Shown: piece after piece, positions 17,228 to 26,496 of the stretch
Layout: each line of letters begins with the position of its first letter
Position numbering within the stretch: the stretch's first letter is position 1
Assembly: GCA_025141675.1 (NCBI GenBank)
Contig: CP081161.1
Coordinates: 3,008,501-3,072,500, forward strand
DNA length: 64,000 nt
Origin: Rhodobacteraceae bacterium S2214
GTDB taxonomy: Bacteria; Pseudomonadota; Alphaproteobacteria; Rhodobacterales; Rhodobacteraceae
Reading direction: 5' to 3'
Program-made: the position numbers and the translations under genes
Notes under the pieces: generated by a model
The model's input: only the letters and a program-made list of their open reading frames with translations
Told to the model about the DNA's origin: nothing
Databases searched by the model: none

Positions 17228-19458
17228 TGCCAAAAAAGTTTCGGCTGAATCTACGGGCCACAATTTTAGGGTCCATGTTTTTAGTTGGAGTGGCGTCAGG
17301 GCTGATATTTGCAAAGGTTTGGGTGCCGCGTTTGAATGCTTTGAGCGTCGCGGCCTTATCGCGTGAAGTTGACCGCCAATTAGACGTGATCGCTGACAGC
17401 TTAAAACCATTTGTACTAAACAACCAATTTGCCGCAATTCATGAAACCCTTAACTCGCTTTTGAAAAACAACGAAAATTGGATCGACATCACGTTACACG
17501 AATCCAATGGCCGTCAAATTTTTCCAATCGACGTTACCAGCGCACCCGAAAGTGATCAGTTTTGGTCCTCGTCAAAGGCCATCATGTTGCAAGACAAGGA
17601 GATTGGCGAACTTCATTTGACCGTGGACTTTTCGTCTGATCTGGAAATCTTGACGACAGAGGTGCGGAACATCGGGCTTATTGGCCTGACGCTTTTCTTG
17701 TTCACGATGTTGACGATCTGGATGCTGATCGAAAGCCTTGTGATCCGCCGGCTGAAAATTCTGGCAGATGCGTCACGTGAGCTTTCCGATGGCAATTATG
17801 CCGCTGTATTGCCACCCGAGGGTAAAGACGAAGTTGGGGCTCTTACTTCTGACTTTCGAAAGATGCGGGAAAATATTCATGCCAACGAAATTGAACTAAA
17901 AAATGCAATGCAAAAGGCACAGGACGCGACGATTGCCAAATCTCAGTTCCTTGCCACGATGTCGCACGAAATTCGGACGCCTTTGAACGGCGTTATTCCG
18001 GTGGTTGAACTGTTGTCCGCAACTGATCTAGATGAAAATCAAAAGCGATTGACCGATACAATCGAGATTTCCGGATCGGCACTTAAATCCATCATTGATG
18101 ATATCCTGGACTTTTCCCGCCTAGATGCTGGTCGTATGTCTTTACGGTCAGAACCCTACGTCCTGACCGATCTGATCGAGAACGTCTGCGATATCTTGGG
18201 TCCAAGCACGTTAAAGCGGAACATTTCGATCCAAAGTTTTATTGACCCTGCCCTGAACGGTAAGTTGTTGGGAGATGGTGAACGCCTTCGTCAAGTTATT
18301 CTCAACCTTGCTGGGAATGCATCGAAATTCACCGAAATGGGCGGGATTGGTATTACGGCCGAGCAATTGATCCGCGCAGACGGCACAGAGCAGTTACATG
18401 TCGAAATTACCGATTCCGGGATTGGTATTTCCGCCGAAGATTTGGTGAATATTTTTGATCGGTTCACGCAGGTCGAAACCGGCGCTACCAAAAAATTTGG
18501 CGGTAGCGGTCTTGGCCTTTCCATCAGTCACATGTTGATCGACCAAATGGGCGGTGAAATCGGCGTAAACAGTCAGGTTGGTGTCGGCAGCACGTTTTGG
18601 TTCACGATCCCGATCGTCCATGTCAGCGACGTCGATGAAGTGCGTCCGATCAAGACCCTTGCAGCAAAATCCATTGCCCTGATTGACGCAGGAGCAAACA
18701 GCAATGAAGGGGAATTGATCGGGCGGACGTTATCTGCATTCGGCCATGACGTTTGCACCTTCGGTAGCGTTCAAGAGATGCACGCGCAGTGTTCGGTTGA
18801 GGCGCGCCAGCTAAACTACATCGTCTTAAATACCCCTGTCGGTGGTCATGACGTTCTTGCGTTGTGGATGGATGAACTGGCGAAGGGACCGTTTGCCACT
18901 ATCGAAAAAATCGTGCTGTCCGCCCAGTCAGACCAAGACAAAAGTGCTGATAAGTCTGTTGCGCACAACAAATGGCTGATCAAACCGATCCATAGTTACG
19001 ATTTGCTTGATTGCTTTGAGACGCATCACAAGAAGCCTGATCAGTGTCAGCGAACAAAGCAGATGCAATCGCCTGACAATACCTCTGATCATCGTCAGCT
19101 TCATATTCTGATCGCCGACGACAACACCATCAATCAGGAAGTTGCAGCCGCGATTCTGAAAACGTTTGGTCATCAGTGTGTCGTTGCGAACAATGGCCAA
19201 GAGGCGGTTGATAAAGTGATGCAAGACCAGTTCGACCTCGTCTTGATGGATATTCAGATGCCAACGATGGACGGGCTTGAGGCCACAAGTCTGATACGGG
19301 CGAGCGTAGAAAAGCCAGACGAAATTAACATTGTCGGCTTAAGCGCAAGTGCGACCGAAGATGACGCGCAACAGTGTTATGACGCCGGTATGGACAGCTT
19401 CATTTCGAAACCGCTGACGCGGGCGAAAATTAAGACTTTGGTCGATTCCATACCGTAA
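17227..19458 (+). CDS. Hybrid histidine kinase with a C-terminal receiver domain
   Basis: A 743-residue membrane-bound kinase. It has transmembrane segments near residues 10-30 and 157-178 with a periplasmic sensor of about 125 residues between them, HAMP (about 179-232), HisKA with phospho-accepting His247 (FLATMSHEIRTPLNG), HATPase_c (N, G1 and G2 boxes to about residue 465), a degenerate receiver-like linker (about 470-600) and a receiver domain with phospho-Asp675 (DLVLMDIQMPTMDG). It has no HPt or DNA-binding output, and no response regulator lies nearby, so the phosphorelay must go to a protein elsewhere. The gene overlaps the PhnD-like protein gene by one base, which supports a sensing complex. 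The linker lacks a clear acceptor Asp. Confidence 0.92.
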   Translation: MPKKFRLNLRATILGSMFLVGVASGLIFAKVWVPRLNALSVAALSREVDRQLDVIADSLKPFVLNNQFAAIHETLNSLLKNNENWIDITLHESNGRQIFPIDVTSAPESDQFWSSSKAIMLQDKEIGELHLTVDFSSDLEILTTEVRNIGLIGLTLFLFTMLTIWMLIESLVIRRLKILADASRELSDGNYAAVLPPEGKDEVGALTSDFRKMRENIHANEIELKNAMQKAQDATIAKSQFLATMSHEIRTPLNGVIPVVELLSATDLDENQKRLTDTIEISGSALKSIIDDILDFSRLDAGRMSLRSEPYVLTDLIENVCDILGPSTLKRNISIQSFIDPALNGKLLGDGERLRQVILNLAGNASKFTEMGGIGITAEQLIRADGTEQLHVEITDSGIGISAEDLVNIFDRFTQVETGATKKFGGSGLGLSISHMLIDQMGGEIGVNSQVGVGSTFWFTIPIVHVSDVDEVRPIKTLAAKSIALIDAGANSNEGELIGRTLSAFGHDVCTFGSVQEMHAQCSVEARQLNYIVLNTPVGGHDVLALWMDELAKGPFATIEKIVLSAQSDQDKSADKSVAHNKWLIKPIHSYDLLDCFETHHKKPDQCQRTKQMQSPDNTSDHRQLHILIADDNTINQEVAAAILKTFGHQCVVANNGQEAVDKVMQDQFDLVLMDIQMPTMDGLEATSLIRASVEKPDEINIVGLSASATEDDAQQCYDAGMDSFISKPLTRAKIKTLVDSIP

Positions 19459-19604
19459 ATTCAAGCCGTCGCGCAGTGCAGACAACACCGACAGATTTCA
19501 GATTCCAAACAGGCATTCCTTTAACCTCATGCTTTTCGTTTCAATTACTTGCAAGAACGCACTGGCGGGCATTAGCGTAAGGGCTAGGATTATGTACATT
19601 ACAC

Positions 19605-19634
19605 GTTTCCTGATCACATTAAGCATCAGGAAAC
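19605..19634. promoter_or_regulatory. Perfect inverted repeat between kinase and SGNH genes
   Basis: GTTTCCTGAT at 19605-19614 and its exact complement ATCAGGAAAC at 19625-19634 flank a 10-nt loop. No T-run follows, so it is not a classic terminator. It could be an operator for the downstream lipoprotein gene or an RNA hairpin at the end of the kinase transcript. Confidence 0.4.
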
Positions 19635-19692
19635 TTGGCGTTCGTTTGAGTTAGTCGTTTTAGTGCCTCTTTTTCCATATCGGAGATTTCCA

Positions 19693-20382
19693 ATGAAGCG
19701 TTCTATATTTCTGTTCGGCATTTTATTTATCGCATTGGTGGCGTGCACAGAAACCGTCACGCGCAATTCTAAATCGCGCATTTTGGCTATGGGAGATTCA
19801 CTGCTTGCGACCAATTCATTGTCGGGCCAATCAGTCGCACAGGTGATCGAGGCCGCACTTGGTGAAGAAGTCATTGATCGTTCCGTTCGCGGTGCACGAT
19901 TTCTATATGACTTACCAATCACCGGTGGGTTGGGGCTGAATGTGTCAAAGCAATATCAATCCGGCCCTTGGGATTGGGTCGTTCTAAACGGCGGCGGCAA
20001 TGACCTTTGGTTGGGATGTGGATGCAACCGCTGTGAAGCAACGATGGCGCGGTTGATCGCGCCTTACGGGCCGCATGGTGAAATCCCGCGTGTTGTGAAC
20101 AATCTCAGACGGAGCGGCATGCGCGTGATTTATGTCGGGTATTTACGGACACCGGGCGTCGAAACCCCGATTGATCACTGCCGTGATGAAGGCGCTGAGC
20201 TTGAACGGCGCATACGGAACATGGCGGCCGCTGACCCGGGGTTCTACTTTTTGTCGCTGGAAGATCTCGTGCCGAACGGGGATCGTACATTCCACACTCA
20301 AGATATGATCCACCCTTCTGCGAAAGCGAGTACAGCGATTGGCCGGCGAATTGCAGAGTTGATCAGAAGCGACGGGGCATGA
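19693..20382 (+). CDS. SGNH/GDSL-type hydrolase lipoprotein
   Basis: A 229-residue lipoprotein: MKRSIFLFGILFIALVACTE with a lipobox ending in Cys18. It is an SGNH-fold esterase or lipase: block I ILAMGDSLLA (catalytic Ser), block III VLNGGGNDLW (oxyanion Asn), and block V DMIHPSAK (catalytic Asp and His). Cysteines in LGCGCNRCEA form an unusual cluster that may hold a metal or disulfides. The natural substrate (ester, acyl sugar or phospholipid) cannot be told. GGAGAT at 19682-19687 supports ATG 19693; an earlier in-frame ATG at 19663 would break the signal peptide. It stands alone, about 230 nt after the kinase. Confidence 0.82.
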   Translation: MKRSIFLFGILFIALVACTETVTRNSKSRILAMGDSLLATNSLSGQSVAQVIEAALGEEVIDRSVRGARFLYDLPITGGLGLNVSKQYQSGPWDWVVLNGGGNDLWLGCGCNRCEATMARLIAPYGPHGEIPRVVNNLRRSGMRVIYVGYLRTPGVETPIDHCRDEGAELERRIRNMAAADPGFYFLSLEDLVPNGDRTFHTQDMIHPSAKASTAIGRRIAELIRSDGA

Positions 20383-20789
20383 CGGCGGCAATCATTGCAT
20401 CATCTCGAATTGCACACTGCAAATCGGAATAAAATGGCCGCTTTGCCAACCGACTTTTGGGCGCAAAGTCCACAAATCCGATCATGATCCGCTTGCGAAT
20501 CTGACCCCGCGCCGCTGCGGTGGGAATGGTCTAGCCTAGCGTCCTAGCAGCGCCCCTACTCCCCGAAATCACCAATTTTGCCCCAGATTTGATACCGACG
20601 CATGGGACACTTATCCTTTTGCGCCGCCGCCTAACCTTCCGGCGGGTACGTCCGACCGTCAACGAAATGTTAACTAAGTGGCGAGGCAGAACCGGAGTTC
20701 AGCACCGCACCACCACGCCATCCGCGACCGCCTCGATTGTTGTGCTTGATGAAGATCATCAGCAAAAATTTGAGGAATTAGTTGGTAAA
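20383..20789. other. Intergenic, no supported gene
   Basis: About 400 bases ahead of the large Hint protein. An open frame continuous with the downstream gene starts at 20589, but its composition (Arg-rich) and the conserved start at 20790 argue that it is leader DNA. No clear promoter or hairpin was identified. Confidence 0.45.
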
Positions 20790-23700
20790 ATGGCGACGAC
20801 ATTTTCATTGTTCTATCTCGGCACCGCGCCAGAAATCGATCTGATCGAAGGCAACCTGACGTCTGAAAACCATACCGCGCTCGACGGGCTCGTATTTGGC
20901 GGGGCAGACAATCTTATTTCGAGCAATCTTCAAACATTGTCGCCTGACGCGACCAGTTCATACACGGGCGGCACAAACGCTACAGCGTATGATGCGGACA
21001 ATGCGACAACAAACGAAACGTTTGAGATTGATGGTGGTGCTGAGCAAACGCACGATACGACTATGCTCTACAGCGGGACCGTCATCCAATATGCCGACGG
21101 CACGACCGCGACCGTCGATGCGATCGTCATGCAGGACACTGACGGAAACCTGTATTTGCTGCCACCGACAACTGGGCCAAGCGCATATTCGGACGCCTTG
21201 GAAGCAAAACCGATTGAATCCGTGACGCTGGGCACTGCCACGCCTTCAGCGGGGACCGACACATACGGGATGACGGCCGACCGTTACCTGCTGGAATTCA
21301 CTTACGTTGATACCGACGGCGACGGGAAAATCGATTCTGAAGATGCGGACGCTGATGGCGACGGCATTCTGAACGTTGACGAAGGCCTTACCGAAACCAC
21401 ACCAAGCACGGTGACAATCACCTTTGACGGTGACGATTGGTCAGGTGCGGAAAACACGTGGGAACTGAGAGACGCAAGCGGCACGGTCATCGCAAGCGGT
21501 AATCCAGCGAACTTTGTTGCCACCGTGACTGATGTCGATGTCACCGATTTGGGTAATTACACGTTCACTGTCTACGACAGCTTCGGCGACGGTATGAGCG
21601 GCGGCACCGATGGCAGTTTTCAGATTGCGGTCGACGGCACCCAGATTTACGATTCCGGGACCAACTTTAACTTTGGTACACAGTTCGACTACGCATTCCC
21701 GGTCGAGGCGGTTGTTACAGCGCGCGACACCGACGGAGACGGCATCGCAGATTATCTCGACTCGGATAGCGATAATGACGGCATCACGGACAACGTCGAA
21801 GCCCAGACGACGGCTGGCTACGTTGCGCCAACGGGTGTGGATAGTGACGGCGACGGTCTGGATAACGCATACGAAACCGGTGGCCTGACACCTGTTGATA
21901 CAGACAATGACGGTACGGCCGATTTCATCGACACCGACAGCGACAACGACGGCATCGACGATGTTGTCGAGGCCGGTCATGGTGTCTCCCAAACCGCTAT
22001 TGATGCGTCTGCTGATACAGATGGTGACGGCATTGCGGATGTCGTTGATGACGTGGTTGGTTTTGATGCCAACGACGCCGACGTTGACGCATCCGGTAAC
22101 TTCACACTCGCAGATACAGACGGCGATACCCTTGCCGACGGCAGCAACGCGTCACCGAGCGGCACAGACTTCGATTACCGTGACGATAGCAGCGTCATTG
22201 ATACGGACTCGGATGGTATTGAAGACAGCCTGGACGCTGACGACGACAACGATGGTATTCTGGATGTCAACGAAGGTGTGACCACAGGGCAGGTTTACTG
22301 GGACCATAACGACACCGAGAACGGCGTTAATGGAAGCTCTTACGCTGCGAATACCAACGGCGACGCCGGTTCGATCTTGAGCTCGACAAGCGCGATTTCG
22401 TTTGGTTCCGGATTTGTGCAACCCAACAGCACCTTTGAACATATCCTGCAGGGTTCGGATGCTACGACGCTCGACCAAGCGATTGATCAGAACGAATATG
22501 TCGAGGTTTCTTTCACCCTCGCCCAAGATGCATACCTAACCGAAATCCAGCACGGTATTATCCCGCAGGATTGGGGTGGCACGGCGGCTGGTGATTATAA
22601 CGTCGCGCTTAGCGTTTCCAATGACGGCTTTGCGTCTTCGACAACGCTTTACGATGACGGCTATCAGAACAGCCCTCCCAACGGCTCTTACGGTATCAGT
22701 AACGTCACAATCGAACCTTACGCTTTGGAAGCTGGCGAGACGTATACGTTGCGTTTCTATCTGTTCGACGAACAGAACAACTATGCCACCGACAACACGC
22801 TGGCCTTCGATGATCTGTTCCTGACACTTGAAGGCGTTCAGGACAGCGATAACGACGGCATTGCCGATCATCTGGATCTGGACAGCGACAACGACGGCAT
22901 CACTGACAACGTCGAAGCACAGACCACGGCTGGCTACGTCGCGCCGACTGGCGTGGATAATGATAATGATGGGGTCGACGACGCCTATGGCGCGGGTGGC
23001 CTGACGCCGGTCGACACCGACAGTGACGGTACTGCCGATGTTGTCGACACGGACAGCGATAATGACGGGATCAATGACGTCGTTGAGGCTGGCCATGGTG
23101 TCAGCCAAGCAGCCATTGATGGGTCTGCTGACACAGACGGTGACGGCATTGCGGATGTCGTGGACGATGTCGCGGGTTTTGACGCCAACGACGCCGACGT
23201 TGACGCGTCCGGTAACTTCACACTGGCCGACACCGATAGCGATACAGCCGCCAACGGTTCAGATGCGGTTCCGCTGACCAGCGATCTCGATTATCGCGAC
23301 ATCATCTGTTTTTCCCGTGGCACATTGATCATGACCGAACAGGGCGAAAAGGCTGTCGAAGAACTGTCCGAAGGTGACATGATCTTAACAGCAGATAACG
23401 GTCACCAGCAGTTACGCTGGATCGGCAGCCAGAAAGTGTCATCCAATCGTTTGGTAGACGAGCCTAACTTGCGTCCTATCCGCATCCGCAAAGGTGCGCT
23501 GGGTGACAACACACCGTCATGCGACCTTGTGGTATCCCCGCAGCACCGTGTTCTTGTGCGTTCCAAAATCGCAATGAGAATGTACGATCAACCCGAGGTG
23601 CTGGTCGCGGCCAAATTCCTTTTGGCAGTCGATGGCGTGTCAGAGGTGATGGATTGTGACGGTGTGGAATACTTCCACCTCTTGTTTGACCGTCATGAAG

Positions 23701-23954
23701 TGGTCCGGTCGAACGGCGCATGGACAGAAAGCCTTTTCACAGGGCCGCAGGCGCTCAAATCCGTCGGACCAGATGCGCGCGCGGAAATCATGGCATTGTT
23801 CCCCGAACTTGTCGCACCCGACTATGTGGCACAGTCCTGCCGCGAACTGGCATCAGGTCGCAAAGGGCGGCAGCTGGCATTCCGGCATCACAAGAACCAG
23901 ATTGCGTTGGTTGACCGTAAAAATGGTAGAATGCGCACCGTCGTCGCGGCGTAG
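20790..23954 (+). CDS. Large thrombospondin type 3-like repeat protein with Hint domain
   Basis: A 1054-residue acidic protein. It opens with MATTFSLFYLGTAPEIDLIEGN, an N-terminus shared by Rhodobacteraceae Hint proteins, which fixes the start at 20790. Next come Ca-binding thrombospondin-type-3-like repeats (DTDGDGIADYLDSDSDNDG), a beta domain with the motif YDSFGDGMSGGTDGSF, and a second carbohydrate-binding-like beta domain (about 500-685). The roughly 155-residue repeat block occurs twice (about 313-467 and 686-837). A Hint_2 domain starts at Cys840 (CFSRGTLIMTEQGEKAV, VVSPQHRVLVRS, EYFHLLFDRHEVV) and runs to about 985. It has no signal peptide, so type I export is likely. It may be cut at the Hint domain; this is untested. 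Confidence 0.85.
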   Translation: MATTFSLFYLGTAPEIDLIEGNLTSENHTALDGLVFGGADNLISSNLQTLSPDATSSYTGGTNATAYDADNATTNETFEIDGGAEQTHDTTMLYSGTVIQYADGTTATVDAIVMQDTDGNLYLLPPTTGPSAYSDALEAKPIESVTLGTATPSAGTDTYGMTADRYLLEFTYVDTDGDGKIDSEDADADGDGILNVDEGLTETTPSTVTITFDGDDWSGAENTWELRDASGTVIASGNPANFVATVTDVDVTDLGNYTFTVYDSFGDGMSGGTDGSFQIAVDGTQIYDSGTNFNFGTQFDYAFPVEAVVTARDTDGDGIADYLDSDSDNDGITDNVEAQTTAGYVAPTGVDSDGDGLDNAYETGGLTPVDTDNDGTADFIDTDSDNDGIDDVVEAGHGVSQTAIDASADTDGDGIADVVDDVVGFDANDADVDASGNFTLADTDGDTLADGSNASPSGTDFDYRDDSSVIDTDSDGIEDSLDADDDNDGILDVNEGVTTGQVYWDHNDTENGVNGSSYAANTNGDAGSILSSTSAISFGSGFVQPNSTFEHILQGSDATTLDQAIDQNEYVEVSFTLAQDAYLTEIQHGIIPQDWGGTAAGDYNVALSVSNDGFASSTTLYDDGYQNSPPNGSYGISNVTIEPYALEAGETYTLRFYLFDEQNNYATDNTLAFDDLFLTLEGVQDSDNDGIADHLDLDSDNDGITDNVEAQTTAGYVAPTGVDNDNDGVDDAYGAGGLTPVDTDSDGTADVVDTDSDNDGINDVVEAGHGVSQAAIDGSADTDGDGIADVVDDVAGFDANDADVDASGNFTLADTDSDTAANGSDAVPLTSDLDYRDIICFSRGTLIMTEQGEKAVEELSEGDMILTADNGHQQLRWIGSQKVSSNRLVDEPNLRPIRIRKGALGDNTPSCDLVVSPQHRVLVRSKIAMRMYDQPEVLVAAKFLLAVDGVSEVMDCDGVEYFHLLFDRHEVVRSNGAWTESLFTGPQALKSVGPDARAEIMALFPELVAPDYVAQSCRELASGRKGRQLAFRHHKNQIALVDRKNGRMRTVVAA

Positions 23955-24105
23955 AGCCAGCAAACGCAGGCAGTTGGGGACCGAGTAACGAAAATTTCGG
24001 GATCAACCGTAGCGTGCCAGGCCGTGATCCGGTGGCGCAAAAGAACGCGGCGCTGGTTTTGCGGTCAGAAGTCGCGGTTCGCCATCCAAAACAAGATCAT
24101 AACCA

Positions 24106-24131
24106 ATCCCTCGTGGTTCGCCACGAGGGAT
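24106..24131. promoter_or_regulatory. Perfect 11-bp hairpin with TTCG loop upstream of amtB
   Basis: ATCCCTCGTGG (24106-24116), loop TTCG, then CCACGAGGGAT (24121-24131). It is a very stable hairpin without a following T-run, lying between the Hint gene and amtB, about 145 nt before the amtB start. It could be a processing or stability element or a weak terminator. Confidence 0.5.
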
Positions 24132-24274
24132 CGTTGCGGTTGCAGACCGGGACATTTTCGGCGTCAAAATCAAGACCGCCGTTCTCAAATTGACCGTCTT
24201 TTTCGCATTTCGACATAAATTTGCCTGAAATTTAGACCATCCATGTTCCTGATCCATTTTTTAGAGAGTTGAAG

Positions 24275-25564
24275 ATGAGAAAATCAGTTATCGGAGCCGC
24301 CCTATTGGCCGTCCTGTTCGCAGGACCCGCCGCGGCACAGCAGGCCTCTTCTGGCGTTTCACCCTTTGTCATGAATACTTTGTTCATCGTTTTCTGCGGC
24401 GTGCTTTGCATGTGGATGACCGCAGGTTTCGCGATGGTCGAAGCAGGGTTTGTACGTGAAAAGAACGTCGTTAATCAGTGCGCAAAGAACATCGGTCTTT
24501 TTGCGATTGCATCAACAGCCTTCGTTCTAAGCGGCTACGGCTTCATGTTCCCGAATGGTGGCTGGATCCTGTCCGGCATCTTGGGCTTTGAGGGCGCGAT
24601 TGAGATCACAGATGTGGTCGAAAGCAATGCTGACTTCATCGGACGTGGCCACGCAGGCGCTGGCGATATCTTCTTCCAGTCCATGTTCTGCGTCGCGGTT
24701 GCGTCTATCGTGTCCGGCACAATTGCAGAGCGCATGAAACTTGCACCGTTCTTCATCTTCACAGCCATGCTGACCGCCGCCATCTATCCGATCCAAGCGT
24801 CTTGGACTTGGGGTGGTGGTTTCTTGGCGTCCGATCTTGGTTTTATTGACCTTGCAGGCAGTTCAGTTGTTCACGTCGTTGGCGGTGTAGCTGCTTTGAC
24901 GGGTGCGCTGTTTGTCGGTGCGCGGACTGGTCGTTTTGTTGACGGTAAGAAGATGCCACTGGGCAACTATTCCATGCCGCTGGCCACAATCGGTGCGCTG
25001 ATTTTGTGGATGGGCTGGTACGGTTTTAATGCCGGTTCTTACCTGAGCTTTTCAACAGATGCGGACGCCGCAAACGTGTCGCGTATCTTCCTGAACACAA
25101 ACCTGGCCGCTGCTGGTGGTGTCATTGTCGCCGCTTTCGTTTCCTACTTCCGCGAGAGCCGTTTTGATCTGGGCTTTATGCTGAACGGCGCGCTTGCCGG
25201 TTTGGTATCAATCACTGCAGAACCACTGTTCCCATCCCCGTTCACGGCTTTCCTGATCGGTATGGCCGGCGGTTTGATCCTGTTCTGGGCCACACAACTG
25301 CTTGATTACTTCCAAGTCGATGACGTCGTTGGTGCCATTCCGGTTCACCTGTTCTGCGGTATCTGGGGCACCCTTGCAGTTGCGATTTCCAACCCTGATG
25401 CGACCGTTCTGGGACAATTGTCTTCGGTTCTGATCATCATCGTCTACGTTGCTGTGGCTACAAGCCTTGTGTGGTTCGCGCTGAAAGAGACCTTTGGTCT
25501 GCGGGTCACAACGGACACCGAAGATGCTGGTATCGACCAAAGCGATTACGTTCTTAGCAACTGA
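24275..25564 (+). CDS. amtB: Ammonium transporter, Amt/MEP family
   Basis: A 429-residue channel for NH4+/NH3 uptake with 11 membrane helices after a cleavable signal (MRKSVIGAALLAVLFAGPAAAQQ). Family motifs visible include GFAMVEAGFVREKNVVN, TIAERMKLAPF, the first pore-lining His (SSVVHVVGGVAALTGA) and the second (AIPVHLFCGIWGTLA). The start ATG 24275 follows GAGAG 6 nt upstream. Amt genes usually sit beside glnK, which encodes the PII protein that blocks the channel; no PII gene is adjacent here, so control must come from a distant copy. No convincing sigma-54 promoter was found in front of it. Confidence 0.95.
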   Translation: MRKSVIGAALLAVLFAGPAAAQQASSGVSPFVMNTLFIVFCGVLCMWMTAGFAMVEAGFVREKNVVNQCAKNIGLFAIASTAFVLSGYGFMFPNGGWILSGILGFEGAIEITDVVESNADFIGRGHAGAGDIFFQSMFCVAVASIVSGTIAERMKLAPFFIFTAMLTAAIYPIQASWTWGGGFLASDLGFIDLAGSSVVHVVGGVAALTGALFVGARTGRFVDGKKMPLGNYSMPLATIGALILWMGWYGFNAGSYLSFSTDADAANVSRIFLNTNLAAAGGVIVAAFVSYFRESRFDLGFMLNGALAGLVSITAEPLFPSPFTAFLIGMAGGLILFWATQLLDYFQVDDVVGAIPVHLFCGIWGTLAVAISNPDATVLGQLSSVLIIIVYVAVATSLVWFALKETFGLRVTTDTEDAGIDQSDYVLSN

Positions 25565-25591
25565 TATCCCGCATTAACCCCTTACGAGTAC

Positions 25592-25624
25592 GACCAAGGC
25601 AGGCCAAACACCCTTGCCTTGGTC
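25592..25624 (+). terminator. Terminator-like hairpin after amtB
   Basis: GACCAAGGCA (25592-25601) pairs exactly with TGCCTTGGTC (25615-25624) around a 13-nt loop, 28 nt after the amtB stop. There is no T-run, so termination efficiency is uncertain. Confidence 0.5.
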
Positions 25625-25716
25625 AGGCGGTCACCCGTCACCTACGAGTTGCCTACAATATATTTAACCATTTTCGTCGCTGATTGTTGTCCAGCGACTT
25701 GTTCGGAGTAAAGCAG

Positions 25717-26421
25717 ATGAAATTGCAGCTAATTAGTCTTGCGATGTCTCTTGCGGTCTTGGCCAGCGGATTGCAGGCCGAGGTGACGGTGAATGTCGAT
25801 GGAACCGACATTCCGATGTCCACCCTATTGGAAAACTGCCAAAGCATGGTCGGCGAACCTGAAGCGAAAGTGTCTTGTTTTAATGCGCTTTCTGAGTTGC
25901 TGAAAAGCCAGTCCTCCGACACCCAAACAGATGAAACAGCGATCAATGAAGCATTAGACGGTCTGCGGACCATCGCGGCGTATCAAGATGGCGAAACCGG
26001 TCTGCTTATCGACGGCGCGGGCTGCGATATCCAGTTTGTTTATTACGCGAATTACTTTCATATCAGCCGCCGCAACGTGTCGACCATCGACCTGTTCAGT
26101 GCAAAATTCGACGCGTCGAAACTGCAATTTGACCAGATCAGCGAAGTGCGTGGCGCCTCTGCCCCGTTGCTGAACGCGCTGATGGACGACGGGGCGCAGG
26201 CCGCTTTGATCGGCGGGATGGGGCTGGATTCGAACGAAAACAACTTCTCAGCGAAATCAGCGCGGACAAGCATTGACGCCTATGCGATGGAGGTCGTCGC
26301 GGAACTGACACCGCAAGAAAGCCAAAGCTTTGACTTTGTTCTTGTGCACCCAGAACGCGCCCAAGACGGGTCCGATATCATGGCCGCATTCGAAGCATAT
26401 GCGAGCGCCTGTCGCGGGTGA
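25717..26421 (+). CDS. Secreted protein of unknown function
   Basis: A 234-residue protein I do not recognise. The N-terminus MKLQLISLAMSLAVLASGLQAEV is a signal peptide with likely cleavage after LQA. The mature part has cysteines in ENCQSM, VSCFNAL, AGCDIQF and the terminal ACRG, which could form two disulfides. The phrase EPEAKVSCFNALSELLKSQ resembles N-terminal regions of small periplasmic proteins with one CxxC-like helix, but no family can be named. GGAG at 25705-25708 supports the start. It stands between amtB and a strong bidirectional terminator and may be its own transcription unit. Confidence 0.65.
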   Translation: MKLQLISLAMSLAVLASGLQAEVTVNVDGTDIPMSTLLENCQSMVGEPEAKVSCFNALSELLKSQSSDTQTDETAINEALDGLRTIAAYQDGETGLLIDGAGCDIQFVYYANYFHISRRNVSTIDLFSAKFDASKLQFDQISEVRGASAPLLNALMDDGAQAALIGGMGLDSNENNFSAKSARTSIDAYAMEVVAELTPQESQSFDFVLVHPERAQDGSDIMAAFEAYASACRG

Positions 26422-26457
26422 TATGCATCATTGCGTCCGATGACAAAACTGGAATGA

Positions 26458-26490
26458 AAAAGCGCGCCGATGCGATATCGGCGCGCTTTT
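26458..26490. terminator. Bidirectional rho-independent terminator
   Basis: Left arm AAAAGCGCGCCGAT (26458-26471), loop GCGAT, right arm ATCGGCGCGCTTTT (26477-26490): a perfect 14-bp stem with A- and T-runs at its ends. It lies between a plus-strand gene ending at 26421 and a minus-strand gene ending at 26497 and can serve both. Confidence 0.9.
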
Positions 26491-26496
26491 CGCATT

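Noticed and set aside
21727..23300. Repeated DNA in the TSP3 gene as CRISPR
   Set aside because: Repeats are in frame and encode Ca-binding repeats; only two large blocks.
23955..24274. Sigma-54 promoter before amtB
   Set aside because: No TGGCAC-N5-TTGCA pattern could be found.
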